Positions 26,901-36,624 are shown, numbered from the stretch's first letter. The stretch is 64,000 nucleotides of DNA from Betaproteobacteria bacterium (GCA_016192065.1 JACPUX010000077.1:90639-154638); one strand, 5' to 3'. Notes: generated from the sequence alone by a model not told the origin. Program-made: numbers and translations.

Positions 26901-29705
26901 TCAGAACTTGCCGAACTCAAAATGACGCAGACCGGCGAGCAGCAGCCGGGCCTCGTCGATGCTGGTCATACGCACGTGCATATTGCCCGCGCAGCGCCCG
27001 ATCGGCGGCGCCAGGTTCGCGGCGTGCTTGCTTTCGAAGCGCCGCGCATACTCGCCCCAGGCGCGATCAAAGCGCCCGATGGACTGGTGCGAGAGCATCA
27101 GATCCTGCGGTACCGCCAGCGAAAATCCCTGCCGCGCCGCACGCAGACTGAAATCGAGGTCATAGAGATGAAAGCCGTCGAAGGCCTCCTCATCAAAGCG
27201 CAGCGCCTCCCAAACCTGTCTTCGCACGGCCATGAACACGCCATCCAGGCCTTCGACCTCGCGCATGACCGCGGGGCAGCAGCCGGCCACAAAAAGCAAG
27301 AACCCTGTTTCACCTGGCTGGTGATGCAAGATATGGCCCGCCAGGTAGGGGCGTCCGGCGCGGTCCCAGGTCGCCCCCGAGACGCGCCGGGTGCCACAAA
27401 CGCCGACGCCATCGAACTGCGCGAGATGGCTCAGCAGTCTCGGCGCGAAATCTGGCGTGAGGAGCGCGATGTCGTCATGCGAGAACACTAGGATTTCGCC
27501 ATCGGCCTGGGCCGCACCCCGGTTGTAGCCTTCGGCGAGGGACTTGGCGTCGGTAATGGCGATGAACTCGTGCGGGAGCCCGGCAAATCGCTCCGAGTAG
27601 CTCATCCGTACGGACGCGAGTTTGTCCGCGTCGATGCTGCACACAATGATCGACACCTTGGGCGCCCCCTGAGGCTGGGGCAGTCGGTCGGTGAAGGGGC
27701 GCGCACACTCCGGATGGTGGCGCGCCCAGGCCAGTACGGCACTCGCGTAGTAGCGTTGCGCCAGGGCCCAGTTCTGACGCTGCACAAGTACTTCGCCAAG
27801 CAAGCCAATGCCCTCGTCTAGTTGCCCTGCGTGCAGAAGATCAAGGGCTTTGACGAAGGCGAGTTCCTGTCCGCGCCAGAGAGTGGTTCGGACTTCCAAG
27901 GCCGCCGGCGCGTCCTCGGCCAATGGCGGCTTGGCCGTCGCCCAGGCCATCCAGGCACGGCGATACAAGGTCTCGAGCGCGGCAGTGAAGCGCTTGGCGT
28001 CCATGATCGGTGATGAAGCCAAGCGTTGCCTCATTCCTGCGCGCAACACCGCCAGGCTTTCGCGCCCGGCGACGCAGCGCGCGGCGATGGCCCGGTAGTC
28101 GTCGGCATCAAGCGCCACGAATTCGTCCAACCCCAACGCCCTGAGCAGACTCGCGCTGGAACGCGAGGCGGAAGTGGCGCCCGGTAGCGTCAGCACCGGT
28201 ACTCCCTGCCAAAGGGCATCGAGCGTGGTCGTGGCGCCACTGAAAGGCACTGGGTCCAGCATCAAGTCGATCTGCGCGAATAGGTTCCTGTAGGCGGTGG
28301 CATCCACCCGCGGCGAGAAGGCGAGCCGCTCGGGCGGCAGCGCAAGCGCACGACGGACTCGCTGCTGCGCCTCACCCTCCGGCGCGCCCACCACCAGAAG
28401 GCGCGACTCCGGCGCGCATGCAAACAGGCTTCGCCACAGCGCCAGCGTGACATCGGTGAGCTTGCTGTAGTTGTTGCAGGAGCCGAAAGTAAACTCCGCG
28501 CTCCCCATCCCCGGCATTGGCGCTACCGGCGGCGCCGCGGCGGGGGCGTCCCAGCACCACTGCGGTTGCGGCAGATGCAGCAGCATTTCGCTATGGGCGG
28601 CCTGCGCGATCGGCGGTGGATCGGCCTGGAGGTCGGTGATGCGATAGTCCATGGAGTCCAGACCGGTGGTTCCGAGATAGTCCAGCCAAGTCATCTGAAT
28701 CGGCGCCGGACGCAACATGAACACCCCGAGGCGGTTCTTGCCGGTATGCCCGGCGATGTCAACCAGGATATCGATGCGGTCCTCTCGGACTTGATCCGCA
28801 ACCGCCGCGTCGGACATTCCGCGCATCACCCGTTGCTGAATCTTGTTGGCAAGCGCGGCGGTGGGTTCCGGCGCCTGCGGATTGTTGAAATAGCAGTAGA
28901 TCTCAAAGCCCGCAGGATCATGCGACCGCCAAATCGGCTGGAGAAATGCCGGCACCGCGCCATGACAGTCGGGCGAGACGTAGCCGATGCGCAGCCGGCG
29001 GTCGGGGCGCGCATCATGATCGAGCAAACGATGCTCCGCCAGCACCGGACATTCGTAGCGTGCCGCGAACGCGCGATGCGCCTCCAACAAGGTGGCGGGG
29101 GTTTGCTCGGGATCGAGCTTGAGCGCGGCAAGGCGGTTGGAAAAAGCCTCGCGCAGATTTGGATCGAGATCGAGTGCCTTTTGGTATGCGCTCAACGCGT
29201 CCGCGAGTCGCCCCTGCTCCTTGTAGAGGTTGCCCAGGTTGTTCCAAGCCTGCGGACGCTCGGGTTCAAGCGCCAGTGCCTGCTCGGCGCCACGCACGGC
29301 TTCATCCAGCCGGCCCAGGGCCTGGAGCGCCGTGCTGCGGTTGAGTAGCGGCGCGGCCTTGTGTGGCGCCAGTTGATGCGCCGCTTCGGCGGTGCGCTCG
29401 GCATCCAAGTGGCGGCCGACGCGCAGGTAAGCGGCACTAAGATTGCTGACCAGTTCCTGCTCAGCGGGGGCAATGCGGACGCCTTTCTCCAGCGCCTCGA
29501 TCGCCAGACGCAGATCACCGACCTGCAGCGCGGCCAATCCCACAAGGTGCCAGCCCGAGGCGAAGTCCGGATGCCGTTGCACCAGCGCCAGCACCTGCGC
29601 GAGGGCAGCGCGCGCGTCTCCCGCTTGCAAGCTGGCGCTCGCGCCGATGTAGGCGCGCCGCGCCACCTCGGGCAATGGTGGGAGATCGGCTGGCTCGAGC
29701 TTCAT
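26901..29705 (-). CDS. TPR / O-GlcNAc-transferase-like (GT41) / GT2 fusion protein
   Basis: A 934-residue cytosolic protein with three parts. Residues 1-190 are tetratricopeptide repeats (for example AWNNLGNLYKEQGRLADALS). Residues 215-590 resemble SPINDLY/OGT glycosyltransferase (GT41), with RLRIGYVSPDCHGAVPAF, FGSCNNYSKLT and GATTTLDALWQGVPVLTLPG. Residues 690-934 form a second glycosyltransferase-like domain (GT2-type) beginning VSIIVCSIDADK, with a DD pair in VFSHDDIALL. Its start overlaps the acyltransferase stop in an ATGA. It may glycosylate proteins or build a surface glycan. The fusion of GT41 with GT2 is unusual to me. Confidence 0.82.
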   Translation of the reverse strand: MKLEPADLPPLPEVARRAYIGASASLQAGDARAALAQVLALVQRHPDFASGWHLVGLAALQVGDLRLAIEALEKGVRIAPAEQELVSNLSAAYLRVGRHLDAERTAEAAHQLAPHKAAPLLNRSTALQALGRLDEAVRGAEQALALEPERPQAWNNLGNLYKEQGRLADALSAYQKALDLDPNLREAFSNRLAALKLDPEQTPATLLEAHRAFAARYECPVLAEHRLLDHDARPDRRLRIGYVSPDCHGAVPAFLQPIWRSHDPAGFEIYCYFNNPQAPEPTAALANKIQQRVMRGMSDAAVADQVREDRIDILVDIAGHTGKNRLGVFMLRPAPIQMTWLDYLGTTGLDSMDYRITDLQADPPPIAQAAHSEMLLHLPQPQWCWDAPAAAPPVAPMPGMGSAEFTFGSCNNYSKLTDVTLALWRSLFACAPESRLLVVGAPEGEAQQRVRRALALPPERLAFSPRVDATAYRNLFAQIDLMLDPVPFSGATTTLDALWQGVPVLTLPGATSASRSSASLLRALGLDEFVALDADDYRAIAARCVAGRESLAVLRAGMRQRLASSPIMDAKRFTAALETLYRRAWMAWATAKPPLAEDAPAALEVRTTLWRGQELAFVKALDLLHAGQLDEGIGLLGEVLVQRQNWALAQRYYASAVLAWARHHPECARPFTDRLPQPQGAPKVSIIVCSIDADKLASVRMSYSERFAGLPHEFIAITDAKSLAEGYNRGAAQADGEILVFSHDDIALLTPDFAPRLLSHLAQFDGVGVCGTRRVSGATWDRAGRPYLAGHILHHQPGETGFLLFVAGCCPAVMREVEGLDGVFMAVRRQVWEALRFDEEAFDGFHLYDLDFSLRAARQGFSLAVPQDLMLSHQSIGRFDRAWGEYARRFESKHAANLAPPIGRCAGNMHVRMTSIDEARLLLAGLRHFEFGKF

Positions 29706-31672
29706 CGCCGCATGCCACGCATTTCCAGGATTTTGGCCTGTAACGCCTCGGGACTCACCTGCGTACCTTCCCCACGGCCCCCTCCCCGCGGGAGGGGGTG
29801 AGTATCGTTCGGGGGCGGCACCGCCTCTGGCGGTGGCCTTGGGCTCGGCGGCGCCCAGGGGGCGCCGACAACCAATTCGATGCGCGAGAACACTCCCCGC
29901 CAGCGGCGGAAGGCCTTGCCCTCGGAATAGCGGCTGAAGAAACTGCCCCACAACCCGCGCAAGGCCATGGGAATCACCGGCACCGGGGTGTCGGCGAGAA
30001 TACGCATGATGCCGCTCTTGAAGGTCGACATCTCGCCGTCAGGGGTGAGTTTTCCTTCGGGGAAGATACAGATCAGATCGCCGTCCTGGAGGGCCTGGGC
30101 GATTTCTTGAAACGCGCGCTCCTTGCGCGCCGCGTCTTCTTTCTCCGCGGCGATGGGAATGGTCTTCATCGCGCGGAAGATCGCGCCCAGCAGCGGCGTC
30201 TGGAAGATGCGGTGGTCCATGACGAAGCGCACCGGACGCGGGCAGGCGGCGGCGATCACCAGCGCGTCGACGTAACTGACGTGATTGCAGATCAGGACCG
30301 CGGCGCTCTCCTCGGGCAGATGGTCGCGCCCTTTCAGGCGCAGGCGATACATGCTGTGGATCAGAAGCCAGGCCAGGAAGCGCAGCAAAAACTCAGGCAC
30401 CAGAGTGTAGATGTAGATCGCCACCAGCGCGTTGAGCATACCGGTAAGCAGAAAGAGCACCGGAATGCTCACACCCGCGGCCAGGAGCGCCGCGCCCATG
30501 CCCGCCGCGGCGATCATGAAGAGGGCGTTGAGAATGTTGTTCGCGGCGATGATCCGAGAGCGATGGGTCGCCGCGCAGCGCGCCTGAATGAGCGCATAGA
30601 GCGGCACGCTGTAGAAGCCGCTGAACATCGCCAGCAGGAAAAGGTCGGCGATCACGCGCCAGTTCGCTGTCTCCCGCAGAAAGGCCGTGAAGCCCACGGC
30701 CGCGCCGGGGTCCAAGGATCGGCTGGCGAAATAGAGATCAACCGCGAACACCGTCATGCCGATCGAACCAAAAGGCACCAGGCCGATCTCCACTTTGTGC
30801 CCGGAGAGTCGCTCGCACAGGAGCGAACCCAGCCCTATGCCCAAGGAGAAAACCGCCAGGAGCAAGGTCACTACGGTTTCGTCGCCGCTGAGATTGGACT
30901 TGGCAAAGGTAGCGAACTGGGTGAGAAACGTCGCACCAAAGAACCACAGCCAGGAGATGCCCAGAATCGATAGGAAGACCACCCGCTTTTGTCGCGCGAA
31001 ACCTAGGTTGCGCCAGGTTTCGCTGAACGGATTCCAGTTGATCGACAATTGCGGCGCTGGCGGGCTGGAGCGCGGCACGAACTGCGCCATGAACAGTCCG
31101 GCGGCGGCGATGGCGAAGGTGGCGATGGCGACGTAGTGCTCACCTCCCGGCAGGCGGATGAGCAACCCGCCGAGCATGGTTCCGGCCAGGATGGCCACGA
31201 AAGTACCCATTTCCACCAGGCCGTTGCCGCCCACCAGTTCCGCTTCGTCGAGGTGCTGCGGCAAATAGGCGTATTTCACCGGGCCGAAGAAGGTTGAATG
31301 CAGCCCCATGAGAAACAGGGCGGTGAACAGCAAAGCGATGCTCTTGTCGGCGAATCCCACCCAGGCGATACCCATGATCAGCACTTCGAGCGCCTTGATC
31401 AGGCGGATCAGCTTGCCCTTGTCGAACTTGTCGGCGAGCTGTCCCGCCGTCGCCGAAAACAGCAGGAACGGCAGGATGAACACCGCCGCGATCGCATTGA
31501 CCAGCACCTCCGGGGCATAGCTGCTCCAGGTCGCCGCGTGGTAGGTCACCAAAATGGTGAGCGCGAACTTGAACACGTTGTCGTTGCCCGCGCCCAGGAA
31601 CTGGGTCCAGAAGAACGGGGCGAAGCGGCGCTGGCCGAGCAGCACGAATTGGTTGCGGGTGGAATGTGCCAA
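29702..31672 (-). CDS. LplT-Aas-like lysophospholipid transporter / acyltransferase fusion
   Basis: A 656-residue inner-membrane protein. Residues 1-425 are an MFS transporter with about twelve helices, resembling LplT. Residues 435-615 are a PlsC-type acyltransferase with the catalytic HX4D motif in CNHVSYVDAL and the substrate motif FPEGKLTPDG. The acyl-ACP synthetase part of full-length Aas fusions is absent. The role is probably lysophospholipid flipping and re-acylation. Residues about 622-645 are Pro/Gly/Arg-rich and encoded by a copy of the dispersed repeat (29776-29803), an apparent insertion near the C-terminus. Confidence 0.88.
   Translation of the reverse strand: MAHSTRNQFVLLGQRRFAPFFWTQFLGAGNDNVFKFALTILVTYHAATWSSYAPEVLVNAIAAVFILPFLLFSATAGQLADKFDKGKLIRLIKALEVLIMGIAWVGFADKSIALLFTALFLMGLHSTFFGPVKYAYLPQHLDEAELVGGNGLVEMGTFVAILAGTMLGGLLIRLPGGEHYVAIATFAIAAAGLFMAQFVPRSSPPAPQLSINWNPFSETWRNLGFARQKRVVFLSILGISWLWFFGATFLTQFATFAKSNLSGDETVVTLLLAVFSLGIGLGSLLCERLSGHKVEIGLVPFGSIGMTVFAVDLYFASRSLDPGAAVGFTAFLRETANWRVIADLFLLAMFSGFYSVPLYALIQARCAATHRSRIIAANNILNALFMIAAAGMGAALLAAGVSIPVLFLLTGMLNALVAIYIYTLVPEFLLRFLAWLLIHSMYRLRLKGRDHLPEESAAVLICNHVSYVDALVIAAACPRPVRFVMDHRIFQTPLLGAIFRAMKTIPIAAEKEDAARKERAFQEIAQALQDGDLICIFPEGKLTPDGEMSTFKSGIMRILADTPVPVIPMALRGLWGSFFSRYSEGKAFRRWRGVFSRIELVVGAPWAPPSPRPPPEAVPPPNDTHPLPRGGGRGEGTQVSPEALQAKILEMRGMRR
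29776..29803 (-). repeat. Dispersed-repeat copy inside a coding sequence
   Basis: Read on the minus strand, ACTCACCCCCTCCC followed by GGGGAGGGGGCC matches the hairpin core of the tandem unit at 63752-64000. It is translated as a Pro/Gly/Arg tract near the C-terminus of the transporter-acyltransferase without breaking the frame. Confidence 0.7.
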
Positions 31673-31691
31673 GAGTTCTCCTCAAAAGTCG

Positions 31692-32945
31692 CTAGGCGCC
31701 CGGGTTCAGGCTTTCTTTGGAGCGCGATCCGGGGTCAAAGAAGGGCCGCGTCTCGAACACCCGAGCAGCGAAGCGCTCTCCCTCCCAGGCCAGGGAACGC
31801 TTCAAAACCAAGTCGAAGAGCAGCGGGTTATGCGCGCGCAGCGCCTTCAGCACCGGGGCAGCCGCCGCTTCGAGCAGGCGCTCTTCCACCAACCGATCGA
31901 CCGAGAAGATCGGCATCACGCCGGGGAGCGGATAGTCCGAGCCGTTGAGGAGGCGCCCATGCCACTCGGGGTGCGCGAGCAGACGAGGCAACACCCTGAG
32001 TCGGTTGAGTTGGGGCAGGGCCGACAAATCGCCAAACAGCCGGCCTTCATGGCGCGCCTCGCCGAAGAGGCGCAAGAACAGCTCGAAATTCTCCCGCGCT
32101 GGGGCACTGGCGCCGGCATCGAGGTCGGCGCCGTGTCCCAGCGAGGCGCAATGCGCCACAACCACGCGCACGCCGGCATCCAGCGCGCGGCGCAGCTTCA
32201 GGGGATTCCCCAGGATTTGGGCGTCGCTGCCATGTACCGCTTTCTCTTCGCCGGCGTGGGTGATGAGGGGCAGCTCAAGCCTCGTCAGCGCGGCGTAGAA
32301 AGCATCGCAGCGGGGGTTCGCGGGGTCGATGTTCTGCGCCGGTGGTAGCCACTTCACCGCCCGCGCACCACCCGCCGCAGCCTGTTCCAGGGCTTCCACC
32401 GCGTCCGCCCGGTAGGGGTGGATGGAGGCCACCCACTCGAATTCACCGGGGTGGCCTTGCGCGACTTGGCGCGCGTACGCGTCGGGCACATGAAAAGTGG
32501 AGCGCTCGGGCAAATGCCGTCCCCGTTCATCGTGCGCCCAGTCGAAAGCGAAAAGCAGAAGCTTCACGCCGGGGCGCAAACCGTCGACCAGATTGAGCAG
32601 GCGCTCGACCACGCTCTCGTCCACCCGGCCGGGCGCGTCGTGGGCGCAACTGGCGTTGAGATAGAAGAGCCGCTGCACCAACTGCAGGGGCGACAGCAGG
32701 CTTTGCATCTGCGGATTGACCCAGAGGCCTGCCCGCGAATCGCCGGTGCCGAAGAGATGCGCGTGGCAATCCCAGACCTGGTCGATGCGTAGGCCACGCC
32801 AGGCCGCCAAGACCAGGGGGTGCTCGGCAAGTGCCGCCGGCAAGCGTGCCCGGCAGGGATTGGCGATGCCCTCGCTGAGGCTGAAGTCGCAGCCGCTCAG
32901 CAACGTGGCGGCGCCGATCGCGGCCAGGAATTCGCGCCGCTTCAC
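31692..32945 (-). CDS. Amidohydrolase-family protein with Tat/lipoprotein signal
   Basis: A 417-residue metal-dependent hydrolase of the amidohydrolase-2 type. The N-terminus [18 protein letters not shown] combines a twin-arginine motif with a lipobox, so the product is probably exported folded and anchored as a lipoprotein. Metal-site motifs are WDCHAHLFG near residue 60, ITHAGEEK, VVAHCASLGHG and the late NGSDYPLPG. Start is GTG at 32945, overlapping the ArsR stop by one GTGA. The substrate is unknown. Confidence 0.82.
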   Translation of the reverse strand: MKRREFLAAIGAATLLSGCDFSLSEGIANPCRARLPAALAEHPLVLAAWRGLRIDQVWDCHAHLFGTGDSRAGLWVNPQMQSLLSPLQLVQRLFYLNASCAHDAPGRVDESVVERLLNLVDGLRPGVKLLLFAFDWAHDERGRHLPERSTFHVPDAYARQVAQGHPGEFEWVASIHPYRADAVEALEQAAAGGARAVKWLPPAQNIDPANPRCDAFYAALTRLELPLITHAGEEKAVHGSDAQILGNPLKLRRALDAGVRVVVAHCASLGHGADLDAGASAPARENFELFLRLFGEARHEGRLFGDLSALPQLNRLRVLPRLLAHPEWHGRLLNGSDYPLPGVMPIFSVDRLVEERLLEAAAAPVLKALRAHNPLLFDLVLKRSLAWEGERFAARVFETRPFFDPGSRSKESLNPGA

Positions 32946-33253
32946 GTATGCACCCGCAGGTAATCGAGCACATCGCTCAAGGTCTTGTCCAGGAAGGTCT
33001 TGTCCAGCCAGAAATAGACTTCCTTGCCGAGCTTCTCGGACTTCAGCACGCCGGCCTCGCGCAAGATGCGCAAGTGATGCGAAACGGTGGGGCGGGAAAG
33101 CGTCGAAACAGCGGCGATCTGGCCCACGTTCAGGCGCTCGCCCGGTTCGAAGGTAAGCAGTATTCGCTGCCGGTGTTCGTCGCCTAGGGCGACGAACACC
33201 CGCGACATCGCTCGCCAAGGCACCGGGATCTTGCGCATGTAATCCGTTTTCAT
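32942..33253 (-). CDS. ArsR-family winged-helix regulator
   Basis: A 103-residue repressor-type protein with a winged helix, [19 protein letters not shown], and the preceding [16 protein letters not shown]. No cysteine-based metal site is visible in the recognition helix, so it may not be a metal sensor. The ATG at 33253 gives [11 protein letters not shown]. It is translationally coupled to the amidohydrolase. An imperfect inverted repeat lies 15 nt upstream of the start, as expected for autoregulation. Confidence 0.85.
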   Translation of the reverse strand: MKTDYMRKIPVPWRAMSRVFVALGDEHRQRILLTFEPGERLNVGQIAAVSTLSRPTVSHHLRILREAGVLKSEKLGKEVYFWLDKTFLDKTLSDVLDYLRVHT

Positions 33254-33267
33254 GTCGATACTCTTAA

Positions 33268-33285
33268 ACATATCAACGTTAATGT
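33268..33285. promoter_or_regulatory. Candidate ArsR-type operator
   Basis: AT-rich element with arms ACAT (33268-33271) and ATGT (33282-33285), enclosing a second near-palindrome ATCAACGTTAAT (one mismatch). It sits just upstream of the regulator start in otherwise GC-rich DNA. Confidence 0.45.
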
Positions 33286-33375
33286 CAAGCCCCTCCACGC
33301 GCCGCGAGCCGCCTCCGTCACGCTCAGGCGCTTGCCGCACCGGCTCGGGAGCCCGGCCGTGACTGAGCACGATGG

Positions 33376-33381
33376 TATAAT
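33376..33381 (+). promoter_or_regulatory. Perfect -10 hexamer TATAAT upstream of yebC
   Basis: TATAAT occurs 41 bp before the yebC start in GC-rich sequence. No convincing -35 was found at 16-18 bp, so the promoter assignment is tentative. Confidence 0.5.
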
Positions 33382-33421
33382 TCCGGCCATTGAAGCGACC
33401 ACCCCGCAGGGAGTTTTTGCC

Positions 33422-34147
33422 ATGTCTGGCCACAGCAAATGGGCGAACATCAAGCACAAGAAAGCCGCAACGGATGCCAAACGCGGCAAGATCTTCACCC
33501 GACTGATCAAGGAGATCACCGTCGCCTCCAAACTGGGTGGCAGCGACTCCGGGAGCAACCCGCGCCTGCGCCTGGCCATGGACAAGGCCATGGACAACAA
33601 CATGCCCAAAGACACCATCGAACGCGCCATCAAACGTGGCGCGGGCGAACTGGAGGGCGTGAACTACGAGGAAATCCGCTACGAAGGCTATGGCATCAAC
33701 GGCGCGGCGGTGATCGTCGATTGCCTCACCGACAACCGCACCCGCACCGTAGCCGATGTGCGCCACGCGTTCACCAAGTATGGCGGCAATCTGGGCACCG
33801 ACGGCTCGGTGGCCTACCTGTTCCGGCATTGTGGCCAGCTCGTCTTCGCCCCCGGCACCAGCGAAGACCGGCTCCTGGAAGCGGCCCTGGAAGCCGGCGC
33901 CGACGACGTGATCGGACACGAAGACGGCAGTTTCGAAGTGCTCACCGACCCCCACCAGTTCGTCGCCGTGAAGGAGGCGCTGGGCAAGGCGGGCTTCAAG
34001 CCCGAGCACGCCGAGGTGACCATGAAGCCGACCACCGAAGTCGAGTTCAAGGGCGAGGACGCCGCCCGGATGCAAAAACTCCTGGATGCCCTGGAGGCGC
34101 TCGACGACGTGCAGGACGTGTACACCTCGGCGTTGATCGAAGAGTAG
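33422..34147 (+). CDS. yebC: YebC/TACO1-family protein
   Basis: A 241-residue protein of the YebC family, which includes transcriptional regulators and translation factors that relieve ribosome stalling. The diagnostic N-terminus [22 protein letters not shown] is complete apart from this excerpt, and the domain-two motif [19 protein letters not shown] is present. It lies 72 nt upstream of ruvC, a common arrangement in proteobacteria. Confidence 0.97.
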   Translation: MSGHSKWANIKHKKAATDAKRGKIFTRLIKEITVASKLGGSDSGSNPRLRLAMDKAMDNNMPKDTIERAIKRGAGELEGVNYEEIRYEGYGINGAAVIVDCLTDNRTRTVADVRHAFTKYGGNLGTDGSVAYLFRHCGQLVFAPGTSEDRLLEAALEAGADDVIGHEDGSFEVLTDPHQFVAVKEALGKAGFKPEHAEVTMKPTTEVEFKGEDAARMQKLLDALEALDDVQDVYTSALIEE

Positions 34148-34219
34148 GCGCGCGCGCCAACCACCTGCGCCCCTGCGGGCACAGGATTCGAACCCAACCT
34201 CGTCCAGCGCGCCAAGCCC

Positions 34220-34762
34220 GTGTCGCCCAAATCCGCGAACCCGACGCGCCGCCTGCTCGGCATAGACCCCGGCTTGCGCAGCACCGGTTTCGGCGTCATC
34301 GCGGTGACCGGCAGCCGCCTGCAATACTTGGCCGGCGGTTGTATCAAGAGTCCGACGGGCGAACTGCCGCAAAGACTGGGGGTGATTCTGCGCGATTTGT
34401 CCGAAGTGATCGCCCAGTACCAGCCCGGTGAAGTCGCCATCGAAAAGGTCTTCGTCAACGTCAACCCGCAGTCCACCCTGCTCCTTGGCCAAGCGCGCGG
34501 CGCGGCGATCTGCGCGGCGGTGCTGGCCGGCCTGCCGGTGGCCGAGTACACCGCCCTGCAGGTGAAGCAGGCGGTGGTGGGCAACGGGCACGCCGCCAAG
34601 GAACAAGTGCAGGAGATGGTCAAGCGCCTCTTGCTGCTCACCTCTGTACCCTCGGCCGATGCCGCCGACGCGCTGGCCTGCGCCATTTGCCATGCCCACA
34701 CGCGCAGCGGCCTCCTGCCCACGGTGGCGCGCCGCGTGCGGCGCGGGCGCCTGCTGGAATGA
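34220..34762 (+). CDS. ruvC: Holliday junction resolvase RuvC
   Basis: A 180-residue endonuclease that cuts Holliday junctions. Catalytic acidic residues are visible at D16 ([10 protein letters not shown]), the glutamate in [14 protein letters not shown], and the pair in [14 protein letters not shown]. Start is GTG at 34220, which places the first catalytic Asp slightly later than in E. coli. The stop overlaps by an ATGA the start of a 32-codon fragment at 34759. Confidence 0.97.
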   Translation: MSPKSANPTRRLLGIDPGLRSTGFGVIAVTGSRLQYLAGGCIKSPTGELPQRLGVILRDLSEVIAQYQPGEVAIEKVFVNVNPQSTLLLGQARGAAICAAVLAGLPVAEYTALQVKQAVVGNGHAAKEQVQEMVKRLLLLTSVPSADAADALACAICHAHTRSGLLPTVARRVRRGRLLE

Positions 34763-34857
34763 ATCTCGCCGCGGTCATTTTCGGCCTGAACGGGCCGTTG
34801 CTCGACCACGAACGGATCGAATCCCGGCACGCCGGCCCGCGAGCTTCTGGGCTATGA
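34759..34857 (+). pseudogene. Fragment resembling the N-terminus of a HAD phosphatase
   Basis: A 32-codon open frame that begins on the ruvC stop (ATGA) and reads [20 protein letters not shown]. This looks like motif I of HAD phosphatases (typically AVIFDLDGTLLDSE), but the two catalytic aspartates are Gly and Asn. It stops after ASGL. It is best seen as a decayed remnant; a short conserved coupled peptide is the alternative. No more HAD sequence was found in the next 140 bases. Confidence 0.4.
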
Positions 34858-34903
34858 TCGCGAAGCTTCGCCTGAAGCACGCCGCGAGCCCAGCGACTCG
34901 ATC

Positions 34904-34999
34904 ATGAACCAGCCGTTTCTTGCACACCTCAACCGCCCCGCGGCTACGCCGGGCCGCACCTCGGGCGCCGTTTTCCGGCGCGGTGGGGGCGCGCCATGA
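34904..34999 (+). CDS. Possible 31-residue leader peptide overlapping ruvA
   Basis: A short frame [19 protein letters not shown] whose stop overlaps the ruvA ATG as ATGA. It lacks a clear Shine-Dalgarno and is Pro/Arg/Gly-rich, so it could be chance. It is listed because coupling would explain the weak ribosome site of ruvA. Confidence 0.2.
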   Translation: MNQPFLAHLNRPAATPGRTSGAVFRRGGGAP

Positions 35000-35577
35000 T
35001 CGGCCGGATCACCGGAATCCTGCTGGAGAAGAACCCCCCGCAAGTGCTGGTGGACGTGCAGGGCATCGCCTATGAAGTCGACGTGCCCATGAGCACGCTC
35101 TACAACTTGCCGGAAGCGGGCCAGCGGGTGAGCTTGTTCACCCACCTGGTGGTGCGTGAGGATGCGCACCTCTTGTTTGGATTCGGCAGCGAAAACGAGC
35201 GGCGTGCCTTTCGCGAATTGCTCAAGATCTCCGGGGTCGGTGCGCGCACCGCCCTGGCCGTGCTTTCAGGCTTAAGTGTCGCCGATCTGGCGCAGGCGGT
35301 GACGCTGCAGGAGACCGGGCGACTGACGCGTGTTCCGGGCATCGGCAAGAAGACCGCCGAGCGCTTGTTGCTCGAGCTCAAGGGCAAGCTCGGGGGCGAT
35401 TTCGGGCCGATTACGGCGGCAGGGGCGGTACCGGCCGCCGGCAATGACGTGCTCAATGCGCTCCTGGCCCTGGGTTACAATGAAAAGGAGGCGCTCTATG
35501 CCATCAAGCAATTGCCCGAAGGACTCTCGGTGACCGAGGGCATACGCGCTGCGCTCAAGCACCTGGGCAGAGCCTGA
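34996..35577 (+). CDS. ruvA: Holliday junction DNA helicase subunit RuvA
   Basis: A 193-residue protein that binds the four-way junction and recruits RuvB. It has the N-terminal OB-fold ([12 protein letters not shown]), two helix-hairpin-helix motifs ([18 protein letters not shown] and [20 protein letters not shown]) and the C-terminal UBA-like domain ([18 protein letters not shown]). It is 6 nt upstream of ruvB. Confidence 0.98.
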   Translation: MIGRITGILLEKNPPQVLVDVQGIAYEVDVPMSTLYNLPEAGQRVSLFTHLVVREDAHLLFGFGSENERRAFRELLKISGVGARTALAVLSGLSVADLAQAVTLQETGRLTRVPGIGKKTAERLLLELKGKLGGDFGPITAAGAVPAAGNDVLNALLALGYNEKEALYAIKQLPEGLSVTEGIRAALKHLGRA

Positions 35578-35583
35578 CACTCC

Positions 35584-36624
35584 ATGATCAAAGCCGACCG
35601 CATGGTTGACCCCGCCCCCGCCAGCCCGCAGGAAGAAGCGCTGGAACGGGCGCTGCGTCCGCGCGCGCTGGCGGAATACGTGGGCCAGGAGAAAATCCGC
35701 GAACAACTCGGGCTCTTCATCGAAGCAGCGCGGCGACGCAAGGAATCGCTCGACCACGTGCTGCTGTTCGGCCCCCCCGGTTTGGGCAAGACCACGCTGT
35801 CGCACATCATCGCCCACGAGCTGGGCGTGAACCTTCGGCAGACCTCGGGGCCAGTTCTGGAGCGGGCCGGCGATCTCGCCGCGCAACTCACCAATCTCGA
35901 ACCATTCGATGTGCTATTCATCGATGAGATCCATCGCCTCTCCCCGGTGGTGGAGGAAATCCTTTACCCCGCACTCGAGGACTACCAGCTCGACATCATG
36001 ATCGGTGAAGGCCCGGCGGCACGTTCCGTGAAAGTGCCGCTGCCCCCCTTCACCCTGGTGGGCGCGACCACGCGCGCCGGTATGCTCACCAACCCGCTGC
36101 GCGACCGCTTCGGCATCGTCGCCCGGCTGGAGTTTTACACCGCTGAAGAACTGGCGCGCATCGTGGCGCGCTCGGCGCGGCTTCTGAATATCGAAACCGC
36201 CCCCGACGGTGCCCTGGAAATCGCCCGCCGCGCGCGCGGCACGCCGCGCATCGCCAATCGCCTGCTGCGCCGGGTGCGCGACTTTGCCGAGGTGCGCGCT
36301 GATGGCTTGATCACCCGCGAGGTGGCCGATGCCGCGCTCGCGATGCTGGAAGTCGATATTCACGGGCTGGATCTGATGGACCGCAAACTTCTTTCCACCG
36401 TGCTGGAAAAATTCGCCGGCGGCCCAGTAGGTGTGGACAACCTGGCCGCCGCCATCGGCGAGGAACGCGACACCATCGAGGACGTGCTAGAGCCTTTTCT
36501 GATTCAGCAGGGATTCTTGCAGCGCACCAGCCGCGGGCGCATGGCCACCGCCATTGCCTATCGCCACTTTGGTCTCACACCGCCCGCCCGGTCCGTGAAT
36601 GGCGACCTCTTCGGCAATGAGTGA
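35584..36624 (+). CDS. ruvB: Holliday junction branch-migration ATPase RuvB
   Basis: A 346-residue AAA+ motor. Walker A is [10 protein letters not shown], Walker B is LFIDEIHRL, sensor 1 region is [19 protein letters not shown] with the arginine finger region, and the C-terminal winged helix ends [18 protein letters not shown]. It is co-transcribed with ruvA, and its stop overlaps the ybgC start region. Confidence 0.98.
   Translation: MIKADRMVDPAPASPQEEALERALRPRALAEYVGQEKIREQLGLFIEAARRRKESLDHVLLFGPPGLGKTTLSHIIAHELGVNLRQTSGPVLERAGDLAAQLTNLEPFDVLFIDEIHRLSPVVEEILYPALEDYQLDIMIGEGPAARSVKVPLPPFTLVGATTRAGMLTNPLRDRFGIVARLEFYTAEELARIVARSARLLNIETAPDGALEIARRARGTPRIANRLLRRVRDFAEVRADGLITREVADAALAMLEVDIHGLDLMDRKLLSTVLEKFAGGPVGVDNLAAAIGEERDTIEDVLEPFLIQQGFLQRTSRGRMATAIAYRHFGLTPPARSVNGDLFGNE

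Noticed and set aside
34180..34215. tRNA T-loop-like sequence (GGTTCGAATCC read on the minus strand) between yebC and ruvC
   Set aside because: The T-stem pairs poorly and no acceptor, D or anticodon arm could be built around it.
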